DNA from: JANMAT01 sp031359995
Lineage (GTDB): Bacteria; Actinomycetota; Acidimicrobiia; Acidimicrobiales; Ilumatobacteraceae
Assembly: GCA_031359995.1 (NCBI GenBank)
Contig: JANMAT010000043.1
Location: 1 to 34,389 of the forward strand
DNA length: 34,389 nt
Direction of reading: 5' to 3'
In this document: positions 7,830 to 15,654 of the stretch, piece after piece
How the letters are laid out: each line of letters begins with the position of its first letter
Numbering within the stretch: position 1 is the first letter of the stretch
The notes under the pieces: model-generated
What the model was told of the DNA's origin: nothing
The model's input: only the letters and a program-made list of their open reading frames with translations
The model's database searches: none
Program-made: the position numbers and the translations under genes

Positions 7830-9157
7830 GGCGGAGCCGAGGTTACCGGGCGGCGTCGGCGCGCGACGGTGACGACCGCCGCGCCGACGAGGCCCAGCAC
7901 CACCAGGCTGGGCACCAGCGGCGCCCGAGCGGTGACGGCGGCGACGAGCTGGATCCAGCGCACCGCCACCAGCGTGGGCAGGTGAACCAGCCGGGCGAGC
8001 CAGGGCGGGCCCAGCCCGGCGGCCAGCCCCGCCGGCAGACCCCACACCATCACGAACGCCGCCGCTGGTCCGGCGAGCAGGTTGGCCGGCACCGCCAGCA
8101 ACGGGACGTGTCCGAACACCAGCAGTTCCACCGGCAGCACGCCGAGCTGGGCCGCCGCCGTGGCCGCCAGCGGCTCCACCACGGCGCGCGGCCCCGGCAG
8201 CCGGCGCGCCAGCGGACCGGTGAACAGCGAGAGCCCGGCCGTGGCGCCGACCGACAGCCACCAGCCGGCGGCGCGCACCAGCATGGGGTCGAGCAGCGTG
8301 AGTCCGGCGACCACCAGGGCCAGCAGCCGCAGCGGGCCGGCCCGACGATCGGTCAGCCGGGCGGTGGCGGCCAGACCGGCCATGGAGCAGGCCCGCAGCA
8401 CCGACGGCTCGAACCGGGTCAACAGGGCGAACCACGCCACCAGCGCCACCGTCGCCATCCACCGGCCCCGCAGCCCGAGACGCCGCAGCAGGGGCCCCGC
8501 CACGATCAGCAGGAAGGCCACGTTCTCGCCCGACACCGCGGTCAGGTGGGCCAGGCCACTGGCACGGAACGCCTCGATGGTGGCGGCGGGCTCGTCGCGG
8601 TCGTCGCCCAGCACCAGGCCCCGTACGAGGGCGGCGTCGGTGGCCGGCAGCACGGTGGTGCCCCGGGCCAGGGTGCGGCGGACCCGGTTGGCCGCCTCGC
8701 CCACCACCGGCCCGGGCACCCAGTCGTGCACCACCGCGATCTGCAGCTGAGCGACGACGTGCCGGGTCGCCGCGGTCCGGCGGGCGCGGGCCGACAACGG
8801 GCCCACCGTGCCGTCGAGCCACAGCCGGTCGCCGGCGAGCCGCGGTCGCAGCGCCCCCGCGGCGCGCCCGAAGGCGATGGCGTCGTAGCGGTGACCGTCG
8901 TAGCGAACGGTCACCGCGACGCCGACCCGGCCCACCGGCCGGGGGTCGTCGGCCAACGCCACCATGCCGCCCTGGACGGCGTGAGGCAACGGTGGGGCCA
9001 GCCCGTCGACCGAACGCTGCGCCAGCCCGCTGGCCAGCGCCAGCACCGCCACGCACGCCAACACGCCCCGGCGGGTGGCCAGCGCGACAGCCAACGCCAG
9101 CGCGGCGGTGGTCACCGGCACCGACCGGGGCACCGCCGCGCCCACGCTCGCCGCCAC
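7826..9157 (-). CDS. comEC: ComEC/Rec2 competence membrane channel, short form
   Basis: An approximately 443-residue polytopic membrane protein related to the DNA-uptake channel ComEC. A soluble OB-fold-like region (about 65-125) precedes the Competence domain. The domain has the hallmark SGLAHLTAVSGENVAFLL (family consensus GL.HLLAVSG.HV), then about ten hydrophobic helices. The metallo-beta-lactamase-like C-terminal domain of full-length ComEC is absent, as the protein ends in VARRRRPVTSAPP. The start is uncertain. GTG at 9157 is one choice; CTG or TTG codons closer to GGGAGG (around 9175) are possible. Any start must lie before the divergent gene at 9218. It is coupled to holA by a 4-base overlap. 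Whether uptake is functional cannot be read from this window. Confidence 0.85.
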   Translation of the reverse strand: MAASVGAAVPRSVPVTTAALALAVALATRRGVLACVAVLALASGLAQRSVDGLAPPLPHAVQGGMVALADDPRPVGRVGVAVTVRYDGHRYDAIAFGRAAGALRPRLAGDRLWLDGTVGPLSARARRTAATRHVVAQLQIAVVHDWVPGPVVGEAANRVRRTLARGTTVLPATDAALVRGLVLGDDRDEPAATIEAFRASGLAHLTAVSGENVAFLLIVAGPLLRRLGLRGRWMATVALVAWFALLTRFEPSVLRACSMAGLAATARLTDRRAGPLRLLALVVAGLTLLDPMLVRAAGWWLSVGATAGLSLFTGPLARRLPGPRAVVEPLAATAAAQLGVLPVELLVFGHVPLLAVPANLLAGPAAAFVMVWGLPAGLAAGLGPPWLARLVHLPTLVAVRWIQLVAAVTARAPLVPSLVVLGLVGAAVVTVARRRRPVTSAPP

Positions 9158-9200
9158 CGCCAGCAGTACGGGCCAACCTCCCTCGCGCCACCGGCCGACG

Positions 9201-9206
9201 TAGGCT
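9201..9206 (+). promoter_or_regulatory. -10-like TAGGCT ahead of the membrane protein gene
   Basis: TAGGCT ends 11 bases before the ATG at 9218, consistent with a very short leader. No clear -35 is visible. Confidence 0.35.
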
Positions 9207-9217
9207 CGGGCTCCGTC

Positions 9218-9664
9218 ATGGCCACCACGTCCAGCCCACCCACCCGGACCCCCGTGCCCGGTGGGCCTGTCGCCTACCGCCGGCGCATCCGCCGCTACGG
9301 CGGTCTCATGGGCCTGGTCGTGCCCGCGGCGGCGATGGCCCTGGCCCTCGCCGTCTACCGCCTGTCGCCGTGCGACGGCGTGGCCTGCGTCGAGAACCAG
9401 AGCAGCTGGGTCCTGGCCGCCATGGCCCTGCCCACCGCTCTGCTGTGGGGCATCCCGCTGCAGACCGGGACGGGGCGGTACGCCGCCGCCGCCGTCACCA
9501 GCGCCGTCGTATGGGCGCTGCTCGGTCACCTCGCCGGCGTGCGAGCGTGCCGCCGCGGTCTGTCCACCTGGCGGACGTGGTGGGGCGAGTTCGTGTGGTT
9601 CATGCTCGCCGTGTGGGCCGGCGTCGCGATGGGTCTGCTGCTCGTGCGGTCGTACGCGCTCTGA
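9218..9664 (+). CDS. small membrane protein, unknown function
   Basis: A 148-residue protein with a Thr/Pro-rich, then Arg-rich N-terminus (YRRRIRRYGG) and about four hydrophobic segments: residues 28-46, 64-82, 89-105 and 124-143. Two cysteines (SPCDGVAC) sit in the first extracytoplasmic loop. I do not recognise the family. It lies on the opposite strand between comEC and comEA, divergent from the first and convergent with the second (10-base gap). The amino-acid pattern is membrane-like and coherent, whereas the overlapping minus-strand frame is rich in His/Gln/Gly and reads as a shadow. A role in competence is possible only by position. Confidence 0.7.
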   Translation: MATTSSPPTRTPVPGGPVAYRRRIRRYGGLMGLVVPAAAMALALAVYRLSPCDGVACVENQSSWVLAAMALPTALLWGIPLQTGTGRYAAAAVTSAVVWALLGHLAGVRACRRGLSTWRTWWGEFVWFMLAVWAGVAMGLLLVRSYAL

Positions 9665-9674
9665 GCGGTCCACG

Positions 9675-10379
9675 TCACACCGTCACGAGCGGGCGCAGGG
9701 CGTCGAGCTTGGCCGGCCCGATGCCGGGCACCTCGGTGAGCTCGTCGACCGAGGTGAACCGGCCGTGGCGGTCGCGGTAGGCGACGATCGCCTTCGCCGT
9801 GGCCGGCCCCACGCCCGGGAGACGGTCCAGGTCCTGCATCGTCGCCGCGTTCAGGTCGACCGGGCCCGCCGCCACCTCGCTCGCCGCTCCTGGGGTGTCG
9901 CCGCCCGGTGGGCCCGGTGCCGCGGTGACCGGGTCGCCCCGGTGGGGTACGGCCACCCGCTGGCCGTCGATGAGCTTGGCCGCCAGGGCCACAAGGTCGA
10001 CGTCGGCGTCGCCGGCCGGTCCGCCGGCCGCGTCGACCAGGTCGGCCACCCGGGCGCCGGCGGGCAGGCGGTACACGCCGGGGTGCTGCACCGCACCGGC
10101 CGCCTGCACCACGATCGCCGCCGCGCTCGTCGTGGGGGGGCCGCCGGCGCTGGTCGTCGTGGCACCGGAACCGGTGCGGACAGCCGACGTCGTGACGGCG
10201 CGGGGCAAGGTGGCCTCCACGGGCAGGCGGCCCGGGCGCAGCAACCACCACGCCGTGACGGCCACCAGCAGCACGGCACCGGCGCCGGACGCCAACCGGC
10301 CCACGGTGATCGCGCCGAGCCGGGCGGCGAGCCACTCGCGCCATGGTCGCGGCGGCTGGGGTCGGAGCAACTCGCCCAT
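9675..10379 (-). CDS. comEA: ComEA-family DNA-binding protein (SLBB + helix-hairpin-helix)
   Basis: A 234-residue membrane-anchored protein likely to capture DNA outside the membrane. A single transmembrane helix spans about 30-47, followed by a Thr/Ser/Ala linker. An SLBB domain lies at about 88-145 (VVQAAGAVQHPGVYRLPAG). Two helix-hairpin-helix motifs lie at about 172-232 (VDLNAATMQDLDRLPGVGPATA and VPGIGPAKLDAL). The ATG at 10379 is preceded by GAGGGAGG with good spacing, which decides against the Met 16 codons upstream. comEC lies 0.5 kb further along the same strand, but an oppositely oriented gene intervenes, so the two are not a simple operon. Confidence 0.93.
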   Translation of the reverse strand: MGELLRPQPPRPWREWLAARLGAITVGRLASGAGAVLLVAVTAWWLLRPGRLPVEATLPRAVTTSAVRTGSGATTTSAGGPPTTSAAAIVVQAAGAVQHPGVYRLPAGARVADLVDAAGGPAGDADVDLVALAAKLIDGQRVAVPHRGDPVTAAPGPPGGDTPGAASEVAAGPVDLNAATMQDLDRLPGVGPATAKAIVAYRDRHGRFTSVDELTEVPGIGPAKLDALRPLVTV

Positions 10380-10448
10380 GGGCACCCTCCCTCGACTGGG
10401 CTCGCGTCGCGGGCGCGACGGAGCCACCGGAAGGGGAAGTTGCGGGCG

Positions 10449-10805
10449 TCAGTGTAGAGGGTTGGGCGACGGTACGTGGGCGCGATGGTCGTCCGCCGCG
10501 TGCCACAGGGTCCGGCGCGCCACCCAGTCGGCCTCGATCTCGAACCGGATGCGCCGGTAGGCGGCCTGGTGGCCGCGGCCACGGAGCCGGTGGCGCAGGT
10601 AGTCGCCCACGTACCGGATCGAGAAGCCGAGCACCCCGTAGCGCTTCCACTGACGCACGTGCACCAGCTCGTGGCGCAGCAGGTACGGCGACGATGCTGC
10701 GTCGGCCCGCACCGAGATCACGTGGCCGAGGGTGATGCCGTCGGAGCCGCGCGGCACGGGGCCGCCCACGACGAGCACGTAGCCGTCACGTCGTTCGATG
10801 CGCAT
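10449..10805 (-). CDS. small HExxH metalloprotease-like protein
   Basis: A 118-residue protein with RHELVHVRQW, an HExxH zinc-binding/catalytic motif at about 45-49, and a downstream acidic cluster FEIEADW (about 86-92) that could give the third ligand as in gluzincins. A short beta-rich N-terminus (MRIERRDGYVLVVGGPV) precedes it. The start at 10805 has AAGGAGG 9 bases upstream. It is far shorter than M48 or M56 proteases and has no signal or transmembrane segment. It looks like a conserved actinobacterial hypothetical with a minimal peptidase core; activity is not established. It lies between the trx-like gene and comEA on the same strand. Confidence 0.72.
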   Translation of the reverse strand: MRIERRDGYVLVVGGPVPRGSDGITLGHVISVRADAASSPYLLRHELVHVRQWKRYGVLGFSIRYVGDYLRHRLRGRGHQAAYRRIRFEIEADWVARRTLWHAADDHRAHVPSPNPLH

Positions 10806-10870
10806 CCGACCCCGCCTCCTTCGTGCAGCGTAGCGAGCGGGTGGCGGGCGGCACGAGCGGGAGACCGCCC

Positions 10871-11575
10871 TCAGAACAGGCGGCTGGTGAGCTGCTTGCG
10901 GTAGCCGGCGGTGCGGGGATCGTCGGGACCCATGACCTCCAAGATGTCGAGGTACTGCCGGCGCGCATCCTCGTCGTCCTTCACCTGGTCGATGAGCGTG
11001 GTGAGCTGGGCGTCGTAGTCGTCGCTGGGGCGCGTGGCCAACCGGGCCTTGGCCGCGACCAGACGCACGGGCTCGGTCTCGGGCACGCGGTTCAGCAGTT
11101 CGAGCGCTTCCTCGGACCGGCCGTCCTCGACGAGCAGTTCGGCCAACGGCACGATCACGCGCTCCTCGCCCGGCTCGAGCTCGAGGGCGGCGAGCAGGCT
11201 GGCCTCGTCGCCCGCGGCGATGAGGGCGTTGACCTCGTTCTGCTCCTCGGTGGGCACGAACTGCGCCATCCACTGGCGCACCATGTGCTCGGGCTGGGCG
11301 CCGAGGAACCCGTCCACGGGCTCGCCGTTCTTCAGGGCCACGACCAGCGGGATGGACTGCACGCCGAAGGCCTGGGCGATGCCGGGGTTCTCGTCGATGT
11401 TCACCTTGGTGAGCACGACCTGGCCATCGGTCTCGTCGCACACCTTCTCGATGATCGGTCCGAGCGTTCGGCACGGCCCGCACCACGGCGCCCACAGGTC
11501 GACCACCACGACCACCTCGTTCGAGCGGTCGATGACCTCTTGTTGGAACGTCGCGTCGGTGACATCGGTGACCAT
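10871..11575 (-). CDS. thioredoxin-TPR protein (CnoX/YbbN-like)
   Basis: A 234-residue fusion of a thioredoxin domain (1-~108) with the classic WAPWCGPC active site at about 28-35 and the cis-Pro in QSIPLVV, followed by helical TPR-like repeats (about 110-230, LAALELEPGEERVIVPLAELL). This architecture matches YbbN/CnoX, which protects proteins under oxidative stress and hands clients to GroEL/DnaK. Actinobacterial members usually keep the CGPC pair, as here. The only usable ATG is at 11575, with TAACCT (-10-like) ending 8 bases upstream and no clear Shine-Dalgarno, so the transcript may be leaderless. It is divergent from the kinase-like gene at 11636. Confidence 0.9.
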   Translation of the reverse strand: MVTDVTDATFQQEVIDRSNEVVVVVDLWAPWCGPCRTLGPIIEKVCDETDGQVVLTKVNIDENPGIAQAFGVQSIPLVVALKNGEPVDGFLGAQPEHMVRQWMAQFVPTEEQNEVNALIAAGDEASLLAALELEPGEERVIVPLAELLVEDGRSEEALELLNRVPETEPVRLVAAKARLATRPSDDYDAQLTTLIDQVKDDEDARRQYLDILEVMGPDDPRTAGYRKQLTSRLF

Positions 11576-11583
11576 GAACGTGC

Positions 11584-11589
11584 AGGTTA
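11584..11589 (-). promoter_or_regulatory. -10-like TAACCT of the thioredoxin-TPR gene
   Basis: On the minus strand TAACCT ends 8 bases before the ATG at 11575, placing the expected transcript start at or next to the start codon. Confidence 0.45.
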
Positions 11590-11602
11590 CCGGCCAACGT
11601 GT

Positions 11603-11617
11603 GGTCTGTTGCAGACC
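11603..11617. promoter_or_regulatory. inverted repeat in divergent promoter region
   Basis: GGTCTG and CAGACC flank a 3-base centre, between the -10-like elements of the two divergent genes. It is a candidate operator. Confidence 0.35.
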
Positions 11618-11622
11618 GCAAC

Positions 11623-11628
11623 TACGGT
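11623..11628 (+). promoter_or_regulatory. -10-like TACGGT of the kinase-like gene
   Basis: TACGGT ends 7 bases before the ATG at 11636, so transcription would begin at about the A of the start codon (leaderless). No good -35 is evident. Confidence 0.5.
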
Positions 11629-11635
11629 GCCGGCC

Positions 11636-12673
11636 ATGGAAGCTGAGCTGCACGGCATCGACGTCCCCCGTGTGACCTCGTGGCTGGAGGCGAACGTGGC
11701 CGGTGCGGTCGCTCCGTTCCGGTTCGCCCTCATCGCCGGCGGCCACTCGAACCTCACGTACCGGGTCACGGGAGCCGACGGCGCCCGCTTCGTGCTGCGC
11801 CGGCCGCCCATGGGCCACCTGTTGGCCTCGGCCCATGACATGGGGCGCGAGCACCGCATCATCGCCGCGCTCGCCGGTACGCCCGTGCCCGTGGCGCCGG
11901 CCGCCGGCTTCTGCCCCGACCCCGAGGTGAACGGCGCGCCGTTCTACGTCATGAACTTCGTCGACGGCCTCGTGGTGCACGACCGTCCCGAGGCCGAGTC
12001 GTTGCTCACGGTGCCCGCCCGCGAGCGGGCGAGCCTGGCGCTGGTCGATACGCTCGCCGCCATCCACGCCGTCGACCTCGACGCCGTGGGCCTGGCCGGG
12101 CTGGGCAAGCACGAGGGCTACATCGCCCGCCAGCTCAAGCGGTGGTACGGGCAGTGGAACGCCCAGAAGACCCGCGAGCTGCCGGCGATCGACCTGGTGC
12201 ACGACGCGCTGGCCGCCCGCATCCCCGAGCAGGGCCCGGCCTCGATCGTGCACGGCGACTACCGCCTCGACAACTGCATGGTCACGCCCACGGGCGATGT
12301 GGCCGCCGTGCTCGACTGGGAGATCTGCACGCTCGGTGACCCGCTGGCCGACGTCGGCCTGCTGATGGTCTACTGGACCGGCCCCGACGACGAGCCGTCG
12401 GCCTGGGAGGGCATGGCCACCACGGCGCCCGGCTTCGCCAACCGGCAGGCCCTGGCCGACCGCTACGCCGAGGTGAGCGGTCGGGACCTGTCGAACCTCG
12501 ACTTCTACGTCACGTTCGCGCTGTGGAAGCTGGCCTGCATCCTGGAGGGCGTGTACGCCCGCTACCTCGAGGGTGCCCTCGGCCAGCACGATGAGGCGGT
12601 CACGGCGCCGTTCAAGCGTCAGGTCGACGACGCCGCGGCCAAGGCCGCTGCCGCCGTGGCGAGCTGGTCGTGA
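11636..12673 (+). CDS. APH-family phosphotransferase (ACAD10/FadE36-like)
   Basis: A 345-residue protein of the aminoglycoside phosphotransferase / choline kinase fold. The N-lobe has the glycine-rich loop IAGGHSNLTYRV and the lysine-equivalent region RFVLRRPP. The C-lobe has the catalytic HGDYRLDN at 206-213 and the metal-binding DWE at 227-229. The sequence is of the type found next to acyl-CoA dehydrogenases in actinobacteria and fused to them in ACAD10/11, where related domains act on hydroxyacyl-CoA. No acyl-CoA dehydrogenase is adjacent here, so the substrate is open; antibiotic resistance is unlikely. The ATG at 11636 lies 7 bases after a -10-like hexamer. Confidence 0.88.
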   Translation: MEAELHGIDVPRVTSWLEANVAGAVAPFRFALIAGGHSNLTYRVTGADGARFVLRRPPMGHLLASAHDMGREHRIIAALAGTPVPVAPAAGFCPDPEVNGAPFYVMNFVDGLVVHDRPEAESLLTVPARERASLALVDTLAAIHAVDLDAVGLAGLGKHEGYIARQLKRWYGQWNAQKTRELPAIDLVHDALAARIPEQGPASIVHGDYRLDNCMVTPTGDVAAVLDWEICTLGDPLADVGLLMVYWTGPDDEPSAWEGMATTAPGFANRQALADRYAEVSGRDLSNLDFYVTFALWKLACILEGVYARYLEGALGQHDEAVTAPFKRQVDDAAAKAAAAVASWS

Positions 12674-12679
12674 CCGACC

Positions 12680-12702
12680 CCGCCCCGCGCGCCGCGGGGC
12701 GG
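12680..12702 (+). terminator. terminator hairpin after the kinase-like gene
   Basis: CCGCCCCGCG and CGCGGGGCGG form a perfect 10-base stem around a 3-base loop, 6 bases after the stop codon. No T-tract follows. Confidence 0.65.
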
Positions 12703-12719
12703 TCCGGCCTCCGGGTCGT

Positions 12720-12725
12720 TAGCCT
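12720..12725 (+). promoter_or_regulatory. -10-like TAGCCT of the PAC2 gene
   Basis: TAGCCT ends 11 bases before the ATG at 12737, just after the upstream terminator hairpin, so the PAC2 gene appears to have its own promoter. Confidence 0.4.
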
Positions 12726-12736
12726 TGGTGAGACCC

Positions 12737-13621
12737 ATGAGCACTGACCACGAACGCCACGAACCCTGGCCCGAACCGGCTGACCAGCGCGTGCTGGTGA
12801 TGATGCTGGCCGGCTGGATCGATGCCGGCGCCGCCGCCGCCACCGCCGTCGCCGCCCTCGACACCCAGCTCGATGCCCACACCATCGTCACGTTCGATCC
12901 CGACACCTACATCGACTACCGCGCCCGTCGCCCGGTGATGGAGCTCCGTGACGGCGTGAACACCCGCCTCGTGTGGCCCGACCTCGTGCTCAAGTACGGC
13001 ACCGATCGCGATGGCAACGACGTGCTGCTGCTCACCGGCAACGAGCCCGACACCGCCTGGCGGCGCTTCTGCACCACCGTCGTGGGCCTGGCCCAGGAGC
13101 TCGGCGTGACCAAGGTGGTGGGGCTGGGCGCCTACCCGTTCGGCAGCCCCCACACGCGCCCTTCGCGCCTGTCGGTGTCGTGCTCCAGCGCCGACGCGGC
13201 GGCCAGGGTGCCGTTCCTGAAGAACTCGGTCGACGTGCCCGCCGGCGTGGCCGCCGCGCTCGAGCGGGCCTTCGGCGACGCGGGCATCCCCGCCATCGGG
13301 CTGTGGGCCCAGGTGCCCCACTACGTGGCCAACCTGCCGTACCCGGCGGCGTCGGTCGCCCTGCTCGACGGCCTGTCACGCGTGGCCGCGGTGTCGGTGG
13401 AGCTCGGCGGGTTGCGGGCCGACGCCGCCGCCCACGGCGCCCGCCTCGACGAGCTCGTCGCCGGCAACGCCGAGCACCAGACCATGATCGGCCAGCTCGA
13501 GTCCGGCTACGACGACGAGGTCCGAGCCGCGTCCGAGCCGGCGCCCATCAAGGCCGGCGACATCCCCTCGGCCGACGAGCTCGCCGCCGAGCTCGAGCGC
13601 TTCCTCCGCGAACAGGGCTGA
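12737..13621 (+). CDS. PAC2 family protein
   Basis: A 294-residue protein of the PAC2 (proteasome assembly chaperone 2) superfamily, widespread in actinobacteria. Visible features are the N-terminal VLVMMLAGWIDAGAAAATAV, the YRARRPVMEL segment, the LLLTGNEPDTAWRRF strand-helix and GLWAQVPHYVANLPYPAAS near 195-212, all characteristic of the actinobacterial subgroup. The C-terminus is acidic and helical. In eukaryotes PAC2 assists proteasome assembly; the bacterial role is not settled. The ATG at 12737 follows GGTGAG; TTG and GTG codons just upstream are less likely. It has its own -10-like element and stands alone. Confidence 0.88.
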   Translation: MSTDHERHEPWPEPADQRVLVMMLAGWIDAGAAAATAVAALDTQLDAHTIVTFDPDTYIDYRARRPVMELRDGVNTRLVWPDLVLKYGTDRDGNDVLLLTGNEPDTAWRRFCTTVVGLAQELGVTKVVGLGAYPFGSPHTRPSRLSVSCSSADAAARVPFLKNSVDVPAGVAAALERAFGDAGIPAIGLWAQVPHYVANLPYPAASVALLDGLSRVAAVSVELGGLRADAAAHGARLDELVAGNAEHQTMIGQLESGYDDEVRAASEPAPIKAGDIPSADELAAELERFLREQG

Positions 13622-13686
13622 CCCGGACCGGACTGGTCGCCCCTCCCGCCCCCGGTTGCTTTGTTTGCGCGGGCCGGCACATCGCG

Positions 13687-13703
13687 CTGGTTCGCGCAAC
13701 CAG
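13687..13703. terminator. weak hairpin between convergent genes
   Basis: CTGGTT and AACCAG form a 6-base stem around a 5-base loop, in the 161-base gap between the PAC2 and SDR stop codons. The gap holds no other gene that I can see. Confidence 0.3.
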
Positions 13704-13782
13704 AGCACGCCGGCGACGATCCGTCGCCCGCCCGGGCCCCCGGCCGGCCTCGGCTCCCGGAACGGGCGGACGCCGCCGCCGG

Positions 13783-14550
13783 CTACAGCGTGGCGAGGGT
13801 GCCGCCGTCGACGGCGAGGACGTGACCGTTCACGTAGGACGACGCGTCCGACGCCAGGAAGATCGCGGCGCCGACGAGCTCGTCGACCGCGCCCCAACGG
13901 CCCGTGGGCGTGCGGGCCTTCACCCACTCGTCGAACGTGGGGTCGGCGGCCAGTGGCCGGGTCAGGTCGGTCAGGAAGTAACCGGGGGCGATGCCGTTGG
14001 CCTGGATGCCGAAACGGGCCCAGTCGGCGCACATCGCCTGGGTCAGCATCTTCAGCCCACCCTTGGTCGTGGCGTACACGCCGCCGCCGGGGCGCACCTG
14101 GGTGCTCATCAGCGAGCACGTGGTGATCAGCTTGCCCCGACCCCGGGGGATCATGCGGCGCGCCGCGCTGCGGGCCACGAAGAAGGCGCTCGTGAGGTTG
14201 GTGTCGAGCACCAGGCGCCACGCGTCGTCGTCGAGCTCGTGCAGTGGCGCGCGGCGGGTGATGCCGGCGTTCACCACCACGATGTCGAGCGGTGCGACAT
14301 CACGCTCCACGGTGTCGATCATGGCGTCGACCGCGACGGCGTCGGTCACGTCGCAGGCGTGGGTGTGGGCGTCCAGGCCGGCATGGCGCAGCTCGGCCGC
14401 GGCCCGTTCCACCCCGGCGCCGTCACGGCCGTTCAGCACGACACGGGCCCCCGCTCCGGCCAGCCCCCGCGCCAGGGCCAGACCGATGCCCCGGCTGGAG
14501 CCGGTGATGAGCGCAGTGCGGCCGGTGAGGTCGAAGAGGGCGATCGTCAT
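13783..14550 (-). CDS. SDR oxidoreductase, gluconate 5-dehydrogenase-like
   Basis: A 255-residue classical short-chain dehydrogenase. The Rossmann motif TGSSRGIG lies at about 16-23, and NAG with the unusual follow-on ITRRAPL at about 95-104. The catalytic Ser is in TTCSLMS and Tyr/Lys are in VYATTKGG. The C-terminal VNGHVLAVDGG and KARTPTGRWG resemble gluconate 5-dehydrogenases, which interconvert gluconate and 5-ketogluconate with NAD(P). Substrate assignment among SDRs is risky, so treat it as a guide. The ATG at 14550 gives the canonical FDLTGRTALITG start. It is divergent from the LLM enzyme across a region with a perfect 14-base palindrome. Confidence 0.88.
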   Translation of the reverse strand: MTIALFDLTGRTALITGSSRGIGLALARGLAGAGARVVLNGRDGAGVERAAAELRHAGLDAHTHACDVTDAVAVDAMIDTVERDVAPLDIVVVNAGITRRAPLHELDDDAWRLVLDTNLTSAFFVARSAARRMIPRGRGKLITTCSLMSTQVRPGGGVYATTKGGLKMLTQAMCADWARFGIQANGIAPGYFLTDLTRPLAADPTFDEWVKARTPTGRWGAVDELVGAAIFLASDASSYVNGHVLAVDGGTLATL

Positions 14551-14564
14551 GGCCCCATCATCGT

Positions 14565-14578
14565 CGGTTGGCCAACCG
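14565..14578. promoter_or_regulatory. perfect 14-bp palindrome, candidate operator
   Basis: CGGTTGGCCAACCG is fully self-complementary and lies between the SDR start (14550) and a TACGGT -10-like hexamer (14594-14599) for the plus-strand gene. Its size and symmetry suit a dimeric repressor. No adjacent regulator gene is obvious. Confidence 0.45.
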
Positions 14579-14634
14579 GTTCCCCTCAACCACTACGGTG
14601 CGGTCAGTCGTTCGGCGAGACATGGGGGATTCGC

Positions 14635-15654
14635 ATGAAGGTTGATGGTGGCATCGGCTTCGATCTGAACAAGGCGGCCGACAACGCCCGTGAGGCGGAA
14701 GCGGCGGGCTACTCGGGCATCTGGTCGGCCGAGACGTCGCACGACCCGTTCTTCCCACTGCTGCTGGCGGCGGGGGCCACGAAGGACATCGAGCTGGGCA
14801 CGTCGCTCGCGGTCGCGTTCGCCCGCAACCCGATGATCACGGCCAACATCGCATGGGACCTGCAGAGCTACTCCAAGGGCCGGTTCCTGCTCGGCCTCGG
14901 CAGCCAGATCAAGCCCCACATCACCAAGCGGTTCTCCATGGAGTGGAGCCACCCGGCGCCGCGCATGCGCGAGTTCGTGCTCGCCATGCGGGCCATCTGG
15001 GACACGTGGCAGCACGGCACGAAGCTCGACTTCCGCGGCGACTTCTACACCCACACCCTCATGACGCCGTTCTTCGCCCCCGACAAGGGCGACCTGGGCG
15101 ACTTCGGTCCGCCGAAGGTGTTCCTGGCCGGGGTGGGTGCGCTCATGACCGAGGTGGCCGGCGAGGTGTGCGACGGCTTCCTGTGCCACGGCTTCACCAC
15201 TGAGAAGTACCTCCGCGAGGTCACCCTCCCGGCGCTGGCCAGGGGCCGGGCCAAGGCGGGCAAGACCATGGACGGCTTCGAGCTCGTGGGCCCCAGCTTC
15301 GTGGTCACCGGCACCAACGAGCAGGAGATGGAAGCGGCCAAGGCCGGTACCCGTCAGCAGATCGCGTTCTACGGCTCCACCCCCGCCTACAAGGGCGTGC
15401 TCGAGGCCCACGGCTGGGGCGGCCTGCAGGACGAGCTCAACACCCTGTCGAAGCAGGGCAAGTGGGTCGAGATGGGCGACCTCATCGACGACGAGATCCT
15501 CAACACCTTCGCGGTGGTGGGTGAGCCCGAGCAGATCGCACCCGAGCTGCACCGTCGCTACGGCGACATCATCCACCGGATCAGCTTCTACGCTCCGTAC
15601 AAGACCGACCCGAGCCGTTGGTCGAAGGTCCTCGCCGACCTCAAGGCGTCCTGA
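14635..15654 (+). CDS. F420-type LLM class oxidoreductase (TIGR03617-like)
   Basis: A 339-residue luciferase-like monooxygenase-fold (TIM barrel) protein. The N-terminus MKVDGGIGFDLNKAADNARE, then SAETSHDPFFPLLLAA, TSLAVAFARNPM, GLGSQIKPHI and WSHPAPRMREFVLAMRAIW, match the actinobacterial F420-dependent LLM group I know as TIGR03617. Such enzymes move hydride to or from F420 on unknown substrates. The ATG at 14635 follows GGGGGA with a 5-base spacer; the leader is about 30 bases from a TACGGT element. The last 14 bases overlap the 3' end of the convergent TetR gene. The family call is strong; cofactor use is inferred from the family. Confidence 0.9.
   Translation: MKVDGGIGFDLNKAADNAREAEAAGYSGIWSAETSHDPFFPLLLAAGATKDIELGTSLAVAFARNPMITANIAWDLQSYSKGRFLLGLGSQIKPHITKRFSMEWSHPAPRMREFVLAMRAIWDTWQHGTKLDFRGDFYTHTLMTPFFAPDKGDLGDFGPPKVFLAGVGALMTEVAGEVCDGFLCHGFTTEKYLREVTLPALARGRAKAGKTMDGFELVGPSFVVTGTNEQEMEAAKAGTRQQIAFYGSTPAYKGVLEAHGWGGLQDELNTLSKQGKWVEMGDLIDDEILNTFAVVGEPEQIAPELHRRYGDIIHRISFYAPYKTDPSRWSKVLADLKAS

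Noticed and set aside
11636..12673. Aminoglycoside resistance kinase
   Set aside because: The APH fold is present, but the sequence resembles the acyl-CoA-metabolism-linked group rather than resistance enzymes.
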